Source of the DNA: JBILVQ01 sp044370375
GTDB lineage: Bacteria; Bacteroidota; Bacteroidia; UBA4408
Direction of reading: 5' to 3'
DNA: 32,164 nt
Assembly: GCA_044370375.1 (NCBI GenBank)
Contig: JBILVQ010000006.1
Span: forward strand, 1 to 32,164
The stretch's first letter is position 1. Each line of letters opens with the position of its first letter. This document shows positions 1-7,238 of the stretch, one piece after another. The notes under the pieces are model-generated. The model did no database searches and was not told the DNA's origin. It saw only the letters and a program-made list of their open reading frames with translations. The position numbers and the translations under genes are program-made.

Positions 1-1
1 A

Positions 2-190
2 AGAACCGATCGTTGGGAGAATGTGAAAGAAGTATTTGCAGTGCTTCAGCCTGAATTATTAAAGGGAAAAGACCTTATTTTGGTAGATGATGTTGTTACC
101 ACAGGAGCCACCATAGAGGCTTGCGCACAGGTATTGCTGGAGGCCGGCTGCGCTTCGGTATCTTTGGTTACCTTGGCCTATACCGATTAG
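2..190 (+). CDS. ComF-family phosphoribosyltransferase, C-terminal end (partial)
   Basis: Only the last 62 codons are present; the gene begins left of the window and stops at TAG 188-190. The translated end contains the PRPP-binding signature of type I phosphoribosyltransferases (DLILVDDVVTTGATIEAC), made of hydrophobic residues, two acidic residues and a TTGAT loop. It is followed by a short helix and a final strand (CASVSLVTLAYTD). A C-terminus that stops shortly after this motif is typical of ComF/GntX proteins, which are linked to DNA uptake in some bacteria. A purine or pyrimidine phosphoribosyltransferase cannot be fully excluded because the N-terminal zinc-finger part is not visible. 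Confidence 0.8.
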   Translation, partial: RTDRWENVKEVFAVLQPELLKGKDLILVDDVVTTGATIEACAQVLLEAGCASVSLVTLAYTD

Positions 191-240
191 GGGAAAAGAA
201 AATTAGGTTTTATCGAAAGTTATTTCCTATTTTAGCTTTT

Positions 241-1038
241 ATGTTTAGGCTCTCGTATAAAGTTTTTTTGTTTCTTTTTTTTGTGGGGAACTTATTTGTT
301 CATCAGACTTTCTCGCAAAAGAATAAACTAGGTATTAGTTTTCAATATCAACAAAATAGCCTGTCCAAAAGCTTTGGTTCAAGATATGATATCCAAGAAC
401 TGTCCTTCAATCTACCAGACGCACTTTATTATGGGGTTGTATATGAACGAGACTGGGATGAAATTTTCTGCGATCTGGATTTGAATTTTAGCGCCATTAA
501 ATTTGGTTATCAATGGATTTTGGAGTCCTCAAATTCAGGAGGTTCAAGAGAGTATTTTGCTGGAAAGAGATTTAGAAGAGAAGAAGAATTTCAAGGAGGG
601 TTTAACTTCATTGGATTAAATTTAATTATGGGAGCCAAATTTTTCGAATTGGGCAATAAGGCTTTTGTTTTTTATTTTTATTATGGTTTGAAACTCGATT
701 TTCCATGCTATATGGCAGGTAACTATAAAATTAGGTTTGTGAATGAGTCCTCGACTTATTATGGGTATAATGTTAATTCCTGGTCATACACATCTTCTGA
801 TACAACCATTTATTGGAATTCTACTTTTCGGTTTAGCGAATCCATTTTGTTGAGTTTTCCAATTGGTATAAGGTACAGGGTTCCAATTTTAAAAAGACTT
901 TGTTTCGATTTTAACATTGGATTCAGGCCGCAGTTAAACCACTTTGGGCCTGAACAATTTTATTTTAGAAATGGAATTAATTTTGGGGCTTTGCTGACGA
1001 TACCGTTTAAGCAAAAACCTCCTAGAATTTCGGAATGA
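241..1038 (+). CDS. Exported protein, predicted outer-membrane beta-barrel, unknown function
   Basis: The frame stays open upstream to 121, but that part overlaps the ComF end. ATG 241 begins a convincing signal peptide (MFRLSYKVFLFLFFVGNLFVHQTFS, cut before QKNK), giving 265 residues. The mature part is rich in Tyr, Phe and alternating aromatic/polar strands (for example KAFVFYFYYGLKLDF and ILLSFPIGIRYRVP), as in small Bacteroidota outer-membrane barrels. It has no motif that identifies a family. Its stop overlaps the start of the next gene in an ATGA, so the two are probably translated together. Base composition is clearly more AT-rich than the nuo genes. It could instead be a soluble periplasmic beta-rich protein. 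Confidence 0.7.
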   Translation: MFRLSYKVFLFLFFVGNLFVHQTFSQKNKLGISFQYQQNSLSKSFGSRYDIQELSFNLPDALYYGVVYERDWDEIFCDLDLNFSAIKFGYQWILESSNSGGSREYFAGKRFRREEEFQGGFNFIGLNLIMGAKFFELGNKAFVFYFYYGLKLDFPCYMAGNYKIRFVNESSTYYGYNVNSWSYTSSDTTIYWNSTFRFSESILLSFPIGIRYRVPILKRLCFDFNIGFRPQLNHFGPEQFYFRNGINFGALLTIPFKQKPPRISE

Positions 1039-1862
1039 ACTATTTTTTGAAAATATTTTCTTGTTCCGGATACCTCTCCCAAAATGGTATGTATTTCTTT
1101 TTTTGGTTGTTTGTTAATTGGATGTTTTTTTCCTCCTGCCTTCAAGAACAAACCCAACCTAGCCCTTCCATCTGGATGAATAAAAAGGTTGCTATTCATG
1201 GAGACACACTAATATTTAGGGATAATTCTGTTAATAGTTCAGGAAGAAAATGGTTTTTGCCGGACAGAACTGTTTCGGATCAATATGAAGTAATTTTTCC
1301 AACGTTTAATGTTAATCCCGGGTATCATGCAATAAACCTTTTTTCTCTTGATGAAGGGCAATTGAGTATTGCCAACCAAAAGAAGTTTTTTACTGTTCAT
1401 CCGAAATCATGGGTGATAATCAACTTCGGAAATCGGGTTGATACAATAGAATTTCGAATGCAATGGACAAGCTCTGGCGGGGGTAATAAGTTTTTTGGCG
1501 GATTAAAGAAAAACTTGTTTGGAGAAGCGAAGAATAGCTTTGAATTTAGTCTTTATCAAATGAATTATCCAGGCGATACCTCCTATATGGTTGTATCATA
1601 TGCACTTTTACCAACAGAAGCTTTCCCCCCAATTACCCTAGGTGTAATAAGCTTCAGAGGCTTGTTTCAAAATGTCGATTCAGGCATTGTTGGTGTTATT
1701 AATCCAACAAATTCGGGGGTAGTAAAGAGGCAAGGAAGTCGCTTTGAATTTGAGAATATTTCAGCGCAATATGTTTCCATTAGTTCAAATCAGGCAGGCG
1801 ACACCATTCCTGTAACATTAAAAGGAATTATCTATTCCGGCAGCTTTGATTACATCCCGTAG
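1035..1862 (+). CDS. Predicted lipoprotein with a PKD-like domain, unknown function
   Basis: This gene encodes 275 residues and starts inside the stop codon of the barrel gene (ATGA at 1035-1038). The N-terminus has a hydrophobic stretch ending in a lipobox-like FFSSC (Cys35), consistent with a lipid-anchored protein. A second possible start at ATG 1089 would give a shorter signal that lacks basic residues. Residues of about 45-120 read like a PKD/Ig fold: a Trp in GRKWFLPDRTVSDQ, followed by NPGYHAINLFS. The C-terminal half has no recognisable domain. Coupling to the barrel gene suggests a surface complex of the two products, which is inference only. Confidence 0.65.
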   Translation: MNYFLKIFSCSGYLSQNGMYFFFWLFVNWMFFSSCLQEQTQPSPSIWMNKKVAIHGDTLIFRDNSVNSSGRKWFLPDRTVSDQYEVIFPTFNVNPGYHAINLFSLDEGQLSIANQKKFFTVHPKSWVIINFGNRVDTIEFRMQWTSSGGGNKFFGGLKKNLFGEAKNSFEFSLYQMNYPGDTSYMVVSYALLPTEAFPPITLGVISFRGLFQNVDSGIVGVINPTNSGVVKRQGSRFEFENISAQYVSISSNQAGDTIPVTLKGIIYSGSFDYIP

Positions 1863-1914
1863 TAGTAATCACCCTGAATGGACCGTAAGTATTGGACTCC
1901 AACCTACAAGAAAA

Positions 1915-1930
1915 TAACTTTATAAAGTTA
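1915..1930. repeat. Perfect 16-bp palindrome in the spacer before msrC
   Basis: TAACTTTATAAAGTTA reads the same on both strands. It lies between the stop at 1862 and the -7 box at 1991. It is AT-rich with no T-tract after it, so it fits an operator or a weak hairpin better than a classical terminator. The rest of the 140-base spacer shows nothing else. Confidence 0.4.
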
Positions 1931-1990
1931 AGACAAACATTCCTCTATTAAAGCCAATAAATTAAAGTAATTACTCATCCAACTCTTTCC

Positions 1991-1998
1991 TACCTTTG
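1991..1998 (+). promoter_or_regulatory. Bacteroidota -7 box (TACCTTTG) abutting the start codon
   Basis: This matches the TAnnTTTG consensus used by the primary sigma factor of Bacteroidota. Only four bases (CCCC) separate it from ATG 2003, so the transcript would have almost no leader. No clear TTTG -33 element is visible upstream. Confidence 0.55.
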
Positions 1999-2002
1999 CC
2001 CC

Positions 2003-2515
2003 ATGTCTTCCTCTCTTCATATCCCCGAAGCAAATTTGTCGGTAGCCGAAAGGTATCACCAACTAATCATCCAGGCTGAAGCTTTGGTGGCTCACGAAAC
2101 TGACGCCCTGGCCAATTTGGCCAATCTCTGCGCAATCCTCAAAGAAACCTTTGGCTTTTTATGGGTGGGCTTTTACCGGGTAAAAAACGATGAGTTGGTT
2201 TTGGGTCCTTTTCAAGGGCCTTTGGCTTGCACCCGCATTGCTTATGGAAAAGGAGTTTGCGGAAGCGCTTGGCGCGATTCAAAAACCATCGTGGTGCCTG
2301 ATGTGGATTTGTTTCCCGGCCATATTGCTTGCAGTAGCCTATCCCGCTCAGAAGTGGTGCTGCCGGTATTCAATAAGGAAGGAGCGGTGATCATGGTATT
2401 GGATATTGACGCAGATATTGTGAATTATTTTGATGCAGATCACATCACAGGTCTCGAAAAATTTGCAGCTTTGGCCGGCCTTTGCCTGCAATCCAATGGC
2501 GGGCTAATCTGCTAA
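2003..2515 (+). CDS. msrC: Free methionine-(R)-sulfoxide reductase (GAF domain)
   Basis: A 170-residue single GAF-domain protein, close to the family's usual length. It reduces free L-methionine-(R)-sulfoxide in the cytoplasm as part of oxidative-damage repair. The three cysteines of the fRMsr family are present as Cys76 (LACTRI), Cys86 (GVCG) and Cys110 (HIACSS). Their 10 and 24 residue spacing equals that of the E. coli enzyme (84, 94, 118). The central GFYRV, GPFQGPLACTRI and VLDIDAD segments are also typical. ATG 2003 follows a -7 promoter box by four bases. The gene ends five bases before the next lipoprotein gene, so the two are probably co-transcribed. Confidence 0.93.
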   Translation: MSSSLHIPEANLSVAERYHQLIIQAEALVAHETDALANLANLCAILKETFGFLWVGFYRVKNDELVLGPFQGPLACTRIAYGKGVCGSAWRDSKTIVVPDVDLFPGHIACSSLSRSEVVLPVFNKEGAVIMVLDIDADIVNYFDADHITGLEKFAALAGLCLQSNGGLIC

Positions 2516-2520
2516 ACTTC

Positions 2521-4173
2521 ATGAAGATTGTATCTGTCCTTTTCTTTTGCTTTTTTCTCTTTTCCTGCGCTCAGGTGGTTCCTCCAGGTGGTGGGCCCCG
2601 CGATTTACAGGCTCCCGAGGCCCAAAAATTTTCTCCTTCGAATGCCGGCACTAACTTCAACCAGCAAGAATTTTCGATTTATTTTAATGAATACTTTAAC
2701 ATCAAAGACCAGGCCGGTCAATGGATTATTTCTCCGCCCCTGCGTAATTCCCCTGATGCCGTCATTAAAGGAAAAAAACTTACTGTAAAATTTAAAGACA
2801 CCCTTTCTCCCAATGCCACTTATTCTTTTCAGTTCGGCAATTCTATCGTTGATTTGCATGAAGGAAACCCTAACCCGGGCTTAAAGTATATTTTTTCTAC
2901 AGGACCTGCGCTTGACTCTCTTGTTTTACAAGGTCGCTGTATTAACACCTTTACCAAAGCACCCGAGAAGGGCTTGAGTGTTTGGTTGTATCACCGCGAG
3001 AAGGCCTTGCGCGATTCTTTCTTGTTCAAAGAAGCTCCCGATTATGTTGCCATTGCCAAAGAGGATGGCTCTTTTCTGATTAACTATTTACCGCAAAAAG
3101 AATTCTTTGCCCTAGCCATTCGGGATGTGAATAAAAACTTCCGCTTCGACCCCCCCGAAGAATTGGTGGGCTTTTTGCCCTATTTTGTTTTTCCGGAAAA
3201 AAACGAAAAACTCTTGCTCGAATGCTTTGAGGAAGAAAAGCCCCAGTTTGTGAAAAAGGTCACTACCCCGGAACCCGGAAAAGTGGTGATAAATTTCAAT
3301 CGCCCTGCTAAAAAACTTAGTTATTCCTGGTTGAAACCAAGCGCTTCTTCAACTATTTTCATGGAGCACAACAACGGCAAAGACACGCTTACTCTTTTAT
3401 TTCATCAAACAGGGGTTGATACCTTGAAGTTAATTCTGCGTGATGAGGGGATGAAGGAAGATACCGTGGAAGTAGCCGTTTATGACGAGGATTATTTCAA
3501 TCAAAACCAAACCGCATCCAAGAAGCGATTGGTTCTAGCCAATAAGCCCAAGGTCAATGTTGCTTTCCAGAACGGCAGCCTCCCGCCCGACAGGGCCTTG
3601 ACTTTAGAATGGGCCCGTCCGGTGAAGAGCTGGAACAAGGATAGTCTCCAGATTTTACTACGTAAAAAACCGGTTAGTTTTACTTTGCAGCAAGATAGCG
3701 CAAGCACACGGAAGGTTGTTATCAAGCACGATTGGATAGAAGATAGCGTTTATACCTTGTTAGGATTCCCGGGATTGGTAAGCGATTATTACAATAAAAA
3801 GGCGGATAGTTTAAAGGTAAGTTTCAGAATAAAGCCGGAATCAGAAACAGGAAATTTGATGCTTGAGATTCCATTGCCAGACAGCAGTGCCGCTGCAGAT
3901 GCTGCTTATCTGGTAGATCTGCTGAACGAAAAAGGTGCAGTGGTTCAACATTGGCAAACCAAACTGCCGATAAAGCATAGTTTCGAATTGCTGGAGCCCG
4001 GAACCTATAGCTTGAGAACCATTGAGGATACCAATCAAAACGGAACCTGGGATCCAGGAAAAATGCAGGAAAAAAAGTCGCCCGAAAAAGTTTGGCTAAG
4101 CAGCAAAGGCCTGTTGGTAAAAGCCTCCTGGGATTTGGAGGAGAAGGTTGCTTGGCAAAAACTTAAGCCATGA
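2521..4173 (+). CDS. Lipoprotein with N-terminal SbsA-type Ig-like domain
   Basis: A 550-residue protein starting at ATG 2521. An in-frame extension to 2482 overlaps msrC and breaks the signal peptide. The N-terminus MKIVSVLFFCFFLFSC is a lipoprotein signal with Cys16 as the lipidated residue. It is followed by VVPPGGGPRDLQAPE, which is characteristic of a widespread Bacteroidota lipoprotein family whose first about 110 mature residues form a bacterial Ig-like (Big_5/SbsA) fold. Signs of that fold are the FNEYFNIKD, ISPPL, FKDTLSPNATYSFQFGNSIVDLHEGN and FSTG segments. Near the C-terminus an EDTNQNGTWDPG segment resembles a calcium-loop-like turn. It is probably exposed on the cell envelope; the biochemical role is unknown. 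It is likely co-transcribed with msrC. Confidence 0.8.
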   Translation: MKIVSVLFFCFFLFSCAQVVPPGGGPRDLQAPEAQKFSPSNAGTNFNQQEFSIYFNEYFNIKDQAGQWIISPPLRNSPDAVIKGKKLTVKFKDTLSPNATYSFQFGNSIVDLHEGNPNPGLKYIFSTGPALDSLVLQGRCINTFTKAPEKGLSVWLYHREKALRDSFLFKEAPDYVAIAKEDGSFLINYLPQKEFFALAIRDVNKNFRFDPPEELVGFLPYFVFPEKNEKLLLECFEEEKPQFVKKVTTPEPGKVVINFNRPAKKLSYSWLKPSASSTIFMEHNNGKDTLTLLFHQTGVDTLKLILRDEGMKEDTVEVAVYDEDYFNQNQTASKKRLVLANKPKVNVAFQNGSLPPDRALTLEWARPVKSWNKDSLQILLRKKPVSFTLQQDSASTRKVVIKHDWIEDSVYTLLGFPGLVSDYYNKKADSLKVSFRIKPESETGNLMLEIPLPDSSAAADAAYLVDLLNEKGAVVQHWQTKLPIKHSFELLEPGTYSLRTIEDTNQNGTWDPGKMQEKKSPEKVWLSSKGLLVKASWDLEEKVAWQKLKP

Positions 4174-4211
4174 TGGCTGTTGTTACCTCAAAGTTTGTGC
4201 CTTTATACAAT

Positions 4212-4228
4212 TTAGTACAAAGTACTAA
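4212..4228. repeat. Inverted repeat in a convergent spacer
   Basis: TTAGTAC and GTACTAA (7 bp arms) flank a 3-base centre. It lies between the convergent ends of the Ig-like lipoprotein gene (4173) and the exosortase gene (4304). There is no U-tract on either side, so any terminator function is uncertain. Nothing else was seen in the 130-base gap. Confidence 0.3.
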
Positions 4229-4303
4229 TATCCAAGAAAAATCGATACTGCAACTTTTTACAAGGCTTTAATGGACCATCGGTGCCCAACGGTGATTGTC
4301 TGT

Positions 4304-4867
4304 CTAGGTTTTTTTCTTCTCCAAAAACCTTACCCAGGTTACCCACATTACAAACATGAAAAGGTAAACCATAGAGCTAAAAACATATTTGTGGTTGAAG
4401 TCAACCCAATCGTTGTTTATGTTACTCATGATGGCCAACACCACTACCCTTAAAACATTGATCAGATGAATGCCGAACATGCCCAAAGGAATGAACCAAA
4501 GTTTCTTTTTCCAAGGGCCCTCGTAGGCCATGATCAGGGCAGCAAAGGCCACCTGCAAACCAAATCCTACACAGGCCGGACCAACCGAAACTCCCGGAGA
4601 GTTTGCTACTTTAATGACGATACCTATACGGGTAATTTCCAGCCCTAAAACATTCCGAAGCGTGAATTCACTGATATCCAGAATGCTGAGAAGAAGGAAA
4701 TCATGCATTGATTTCCAAAGGTTACTGAAAAAGGCAAAACGCTGCATGTAACCATTCAGCAACTCCCATACAATAAAAATTACCGCCACTTTAACGAGGA
4801 AATGAAAAATGGGCGACTTGGTCCATTCTTTTATTCCGGGCGCAGAAACCTCTTTTTCTAAACTCAC
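4304..4867 (-). CDS. Exosortase/archaeosortase-family integral membrane protein
   Basis: A 187-residue polytopic protein carrying the three conserved residues of the exosortase/archaeosortase family. These are Cys99 in GPACVGFGLQ, Arg140 in GIHLINVLRVVVLA and His159 in DFNHKYVFS, each next to a membrane helix. The family cuts C-terminal sorting signals of exported proteins and transfers them to another anchor, by analogy with sortases. The length fits the short Bacteroidota members, but I cannot assign a named subclass. The start is GTG 4867, preceded after four bases by a TACCTTTG promoter box. The gene stands alone, and no protein in the window has a PEP-CTERM-like tail, so its substrate must lie elsewhere. 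Confidence 0.85.
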   Translation of the reverse strand: MSLEKEVSAPGIKEWTKSPIFHFLVKVAVIFIVWELLNGYMQRFAFFSNLWKSMHDFLLLSILDISEFTLRNVLGLEITRIGIVIKVANSPGVSVGPACVGFGLQVAFAALIMAYEGPWKKKLWFIPLGMFGIHLINVLRVVVLAIMSNINNDWVDFNHKYVFSSMVYLFMFVMWVTWVRFLEKKKT

Positions 4868-4871
4868 GGTG

Positions 4872-4879
4872 CAAAGGTA
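4872..4879 (-). promoter_or_regulatory. -7 box (TACCTTTG) for the exosortase gene
   Basis: On the minus strand, TACCTTTG is followed by CACC and then the GTG start at 4867. The spacing is the same as at msrC and supports GTG as the true start. Confidence 0.5.
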
Positions 4880-4968
4880 AACAAAGAACTTGTTTTATTT
4901 ATTAACGCCATGCAAACAACAATTATTTAACTTAAGGGTTAAGCAATGGTAGAATTCAATAACAAGCC

Positions 4969-4976
4969 TAACTTTG
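4969..4976 (+). promoter_or_regulatory. -7 box (TAACTTTG) before the exported protein gene
   Basis: TAACTTTG is followed by CCCCG and ATG 4982. It lies inside the longer reading frame that could start at 4946. This argues that 4982, not 4946, is the start. Confidence 0.45.
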
Positions 4977-4981
4977 CCCCG

Positions 4982-5692
4982 ATGGCTCCACGCAAATTTT
5001 CAATTGGGATGCTTCTTTGCCTGCTTTTTGGGGCCCTAAGCCTTTTTGCACAAAAAGAAAAGGGCTTGCGTTATGAGCTGGTAACCGGCAAAGACACGCT
5101 GCTGTTGGAATACCGCACTTGCTCGCTGGGCTGGTTGATGATTTGGGGAAAGAAGCAAACAGACAGCACTTTTGTATCCTCTGTTTCTCTTTTGATTAAA
5201 GCGGATGAGCCCCAGAAATTGTGGAAACTGGATCATGGTCGCCAAAAATTTTCTCCCTTGCTGTTGACGGACTTTCCCTCTGCTGCATCAGGGGAAGATT
5301 GGAAAAAAGTTAAAGAGGAGTTTTCGAAGGGAATATACAGGCTGCAATTCAGTGAAGTTTCAGGAACCGCCCGTATTGCTATGGATACAGCACAATCCGC
5401 CCCTCGTTATTTCTTTGAATTTTTAACATGGCACATTCCTGCTTGGAAGTCCGGCTTTTTAAAGTTGATTCCAACACTCGAAGCCAAAGGAACTCCAATA
5501 GAAATTGTTATAAAATCCTTGCAGGGAAAGCCCTTGGCCGAAAGAGTCCTTCGCTTTCTCGCACCCATTGAAAGAGAGGCAGACTTGAGCTACTACTTTA
5601 TTCCACCCCTGTATATGGAAACGGGAATTCCTTCCGGAAACACGCCCGGCAGCCCTATTCAGATAACTCCCAACAAGGAAAATAACAAATAA
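4982..5692 (+). CDS. Exported protein of unknown function upstream of nuo
   Basis: This gene encodes 236 residues from ATG 4982. The frame also has an ATG at 4946, but the shorter start gives a clean signal peptide (MAPRKFSIGMLLCLLFGALSLFA, cut before QKEKG) and follows a promoter box. The mature protein has short beta-like segments such as YELVTGKDTLLLEYRT and GIYRLQFSEVSGTARIAMDT. It ends in a Pro/Gly/Asn-rich tail. I recognise no family. It has no C-terminal membrane helix, so it does not look like an exosortase substrate despite lying divergently next to the exosortase. The 71 bases to nuoA hold a separate promoter-like site. Confidence 0.65.
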   Translation: MAPRKFSIGMLLCLLFGALSLFAQKEKGLRYELVTGKDTLLLEYRTCSLGWLMIWGKKQTDSTFVSSVSLLIKADEPQKLWKLDHGRQKFSPLLLTDFPSAASGEDWKKVKEEFSKGIYRLQFSEVSGTARIAMDTAQSAPRYFFEFLTWHIPAWKSGFLKLIPTLEAKGTPIEIVIKSLQGKPLAERVLRFLAPIEREADLSYYFIPPLYMETGIPSGNTPGSPIQITPNKENNK

Positions 5693-5721
5693 CGGAATTA
5701 AACAGGCACATTTTTCTGTCA

Positions 5722-5733
5722 ATTCAATTGAAT
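5722..5733. promoter_or_regulatory. Perfect 12-bp palindrome at the nuoA promoter (possible operator)
   Basis: ATTCAATTGAAT is identical on both strands and ends three bases before the -7 box at 5737. Its position between -33 and -7 suits a regulator that controls the nuo operon. No regulator gene is adjacent, and AT-rich palindromes of this size can occur by chance. Confidence 0.35.
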
Positions 5734-5736
5734 GAT

Positions 5737-5744
5737 TAATTTTG
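5737..5744 (+). promoter_or_regulatory. -7 box (TAATTTTG) for the nuo operon
   Basis: This fits TAnnTTTG and lies 19 bases before ATG 5764 of nuoA. It is the best candidate promoter for the 13-kb operon. No convincing TTTG -33 element is visible at the usual spacing. Confidence 0.45.
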
Positions 5745-5763
5745 ACCAGGCAAAAATCGCAAC

Positions 5764-6129
5764 ATGACAAGCAATATACAGGATTATTTACCCATTGTGA
5801 TGATGTTTTTCGTGGCTGTAGGCTTTGTAGTCTTCGCCATGGTTCTGTCTCACGCCCTTGGGCCAAAACGACAAAGTAAAATTAAGCTCGATCCCTTTGA
5901 GTGCGGAATTGAATCAAAAGGAAACGCCCGTATTCCGGTTTCTATCAAATATTTTTTGGTAGCCATCCTGTTTGTTTTGTTTGATGTGGAGGTTATTTTC
6001 ATGTATCCATGGGCGGTGAATCTGAAATCGCTTGGCATCATCGGTTTTGTGGAAATGGTTTCCTTCATCGGTTTTATTTTGTTGGGCTTCTTTTACATTG
6101 TAAAGAAAGGAGCCTTGAAATGGGAGTAA
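5764..6129 (+). CDS. nuoA: NADH-quinone oxidoreductase subunit A
   Basis: A 121-residue membrane subunit of complex I with three predicted helices. The family loop is seen in DPFECGIE (Cys47), followed by SIKYFLVAILFVLFDVEVIFMYPWAV with Asp74 and Glu76 in the second helix. It sits at the junction of the hydrophilic arm and the proton-pumping arm near the quinone site. It is the first gene of a 14-gene operon in the canonical A-to-N order. Confidence 0.97.
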   Translation: MTSNIQDYLPIVMMFFVAVGFVVFAMVLSHALGPKRQSKIKLDPFECGIESKGNARIPVSIKYFLVAILFVLFDVEVIFMYPWAVNLKSLGIIGFVEMVSFIGFILLGFFYIVKKGALKWE

Positions 6130-6162
6130 ACGAGGTACATTTTATCATTATACATCAACGAA

Positions 6163-6714
6163 ATGAGTACAGACGCAGCCTATAAAATGAGTAAAGCACC
6201 CGATGGCATGGAAGGCCCGGGTTTTTTTGTAACCACCCTTGAACAGGCTGTTGGGATGGCCAGAAAAAATTCTATCTGGCCCTTGCCCTTTGCCACCTCC
6301 TGTTGTGGTATTGAGTTCATGGCAACCATGGGTGCCCACTATGACCTGGGAAGATTTGGTTCTGAACGTTTAAGTTTTTCCCCTCGTCAGGCCGATTTAC
6401 TGATGGTGATGGGAACCATTGCCAAAAAAATGGGGCCGGTTTTGCGACAGGTTTATGAGCAAATGGCTGAGCCAAAATGGGTTCTTTCTATGGGAGCCTG
6501 CGCCTCTTCCGGAGGAATTTTTGACACCTACAGTGTTTTACAAGGCATTGACCGAATTATTCCGGTAGATGTTTACATTCCTGGTTGTCCGCCCCGCCCC
6601 GAACAGGTAATTGATGGCATCATGCGCATTCAAGAATTGGTGCAAAATGAAACATTCCGTAGAAGAAACTCTCCCGAATACAAAGCAATGTTAGCCGAGT
6701 ACGGCATCGAATAA
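6163..6714 (+). CDS. nuoB: NADH-quinone oxidoreductase subunit B
   Basis: A 183-residue subunit that holds the terminal 4Fe-4S cluster N2, which passes electrons to quinone. The four ligands are visible: tandem Cys47-Cys48 in FATSCCGIEF, Cys113 in GACASSGG and Cys142 in IPGCPPRP. Length and motifs are standard. It follows nuoA by 33 bases and is followed by nuoC after three bases. An internal ATG at residue 9 could also serve as start, but the first ATG keeps a normal N-terminus. Confidence 0.97.
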   Translation: MSTDAAYKMSKAPDGMEGPGFFVTTLEQAVGMARKNSIWPLPFATSCCGIEFMATMGAHYDLGRFGSERLSFSPRQADLLMVMGTIAKKMGPVLRQVYEQMAEPKWVLSMGACASSGGIFDTYSVLQGIDRIIPVDVYIPGCPPRPEQVIDGIMRIQELVQNETFRRRNSPEYKAMLAEYGIE

Positions 6715-6717
6715 GTC

Positions 6718-7227
6718 ATGAGCGAACTAACTCCAGCGCAGGAAACAATCCTTGCAAAAGTAAAAGAAGTTGCCGGTGGCAATTTGCTTCATACCGACAA
6801 CTCCTATGGGTTTTTAACCGTAACCATCAGGAAGGATACCTTGCTTCCGTTGGTTACCGCCCTCTTTGAAGATGAAGGATTAAGGTTTCGCTTTTTAACC
6901 ACCATGTGCGGTTTGCATTATCCCGACCAGAAAGAAGAGTTGGGATTAATGGTGCAGTTGCACAGTCTGGAAAATAATTACCGCATTCGGCTGAAAACCT
7001 TTTTCACCCGCGATCAGGCACATTTGCCAACCTTAACGGGGCTTTTCAAAGGTGCCAATTGGATGGAAAGAGAAGCTTTTGATTTTTATGGAATTGAATT
7101 TAAAGGTCATCCCGACATGAGAAGAATTTTAAATGTTGAGGACATGATTATGCATCCCATGAGGAAGGAGTTTCCTCTGGAAGACCAAGTGCGATTGGAT
7201 AAGAATGATAAAATGTTTGGTCGTTAA
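6718..7227 (+). CDS. nuoC: NADH-quinone oxidoreductase subunit C
   Basis: A 169-residue 30-kDa-type subunit of the connecting module. The family signature is present near the C-terminus: MEREAFDFYGIEFKGHPDMR followed by RKEFPLED. It is separate from NuoD here, unlike the fused NuoCD of enterobacteria. It begins three bases after nuoB and ends 11 bases before nuoD. Confidence 0.96.
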   Translation: MSELTPAQETILAKVKEVAGGNLLHTDNSYGFLTVTIRKDTLLPLVTALFEDEGLRFRFLTTMCGLHYPDQKEELGLMVQLHSLENNYRIRLKTFFTRDQAHLPTLTGLFKGANWMEREAFDFYGIEFKGHPDMRRILNVEDMIMHPMRKEFPLEDQVRLDKNDKMFGR

Positions 7228-7238
7228 ACCCGAATCCA

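Noticed and set aside
121..240. N-terminal extension of the barrel gene from an alternative start at 121
   Set aside because: It overlaps the ComF coding end in another frame and hides a clean signal peptide that begins at ATG 241.
2482..2520. N-terminal extension of the Ig-like lipoprotein
   Set aside because: It overlaps the end of msrC and would bury the lipoprotein signal; ATG 2521 fits far better.
4212..4228. TTAGTAC-AAA-GTACTAA as a strong bidirectional terminator
   Set aside because: The stem is AT-rich, the loop only three bases, and neither side has a T-tract; listed only as a repeat.
4306..4330. AGGTTTTT/AAAAACCT inverted repeat as a terminator of the exosortase gene
   Set aside because: It lies inside the coding end and has no U-run after the second arm on the minus strand.
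4982..5692. The exported protein next to the exosortase as its substrate
   Set aside because: Its C-terminus is a Pro/Gly/Asn-rich hydrophilic tail without a membrane helix or basic end.
5459..5866. 135-residue minus-strand open frame
   Set aside because: It overlaps the exported protein gene, the nuo promoter region and nuoA, and reads as random sequence.
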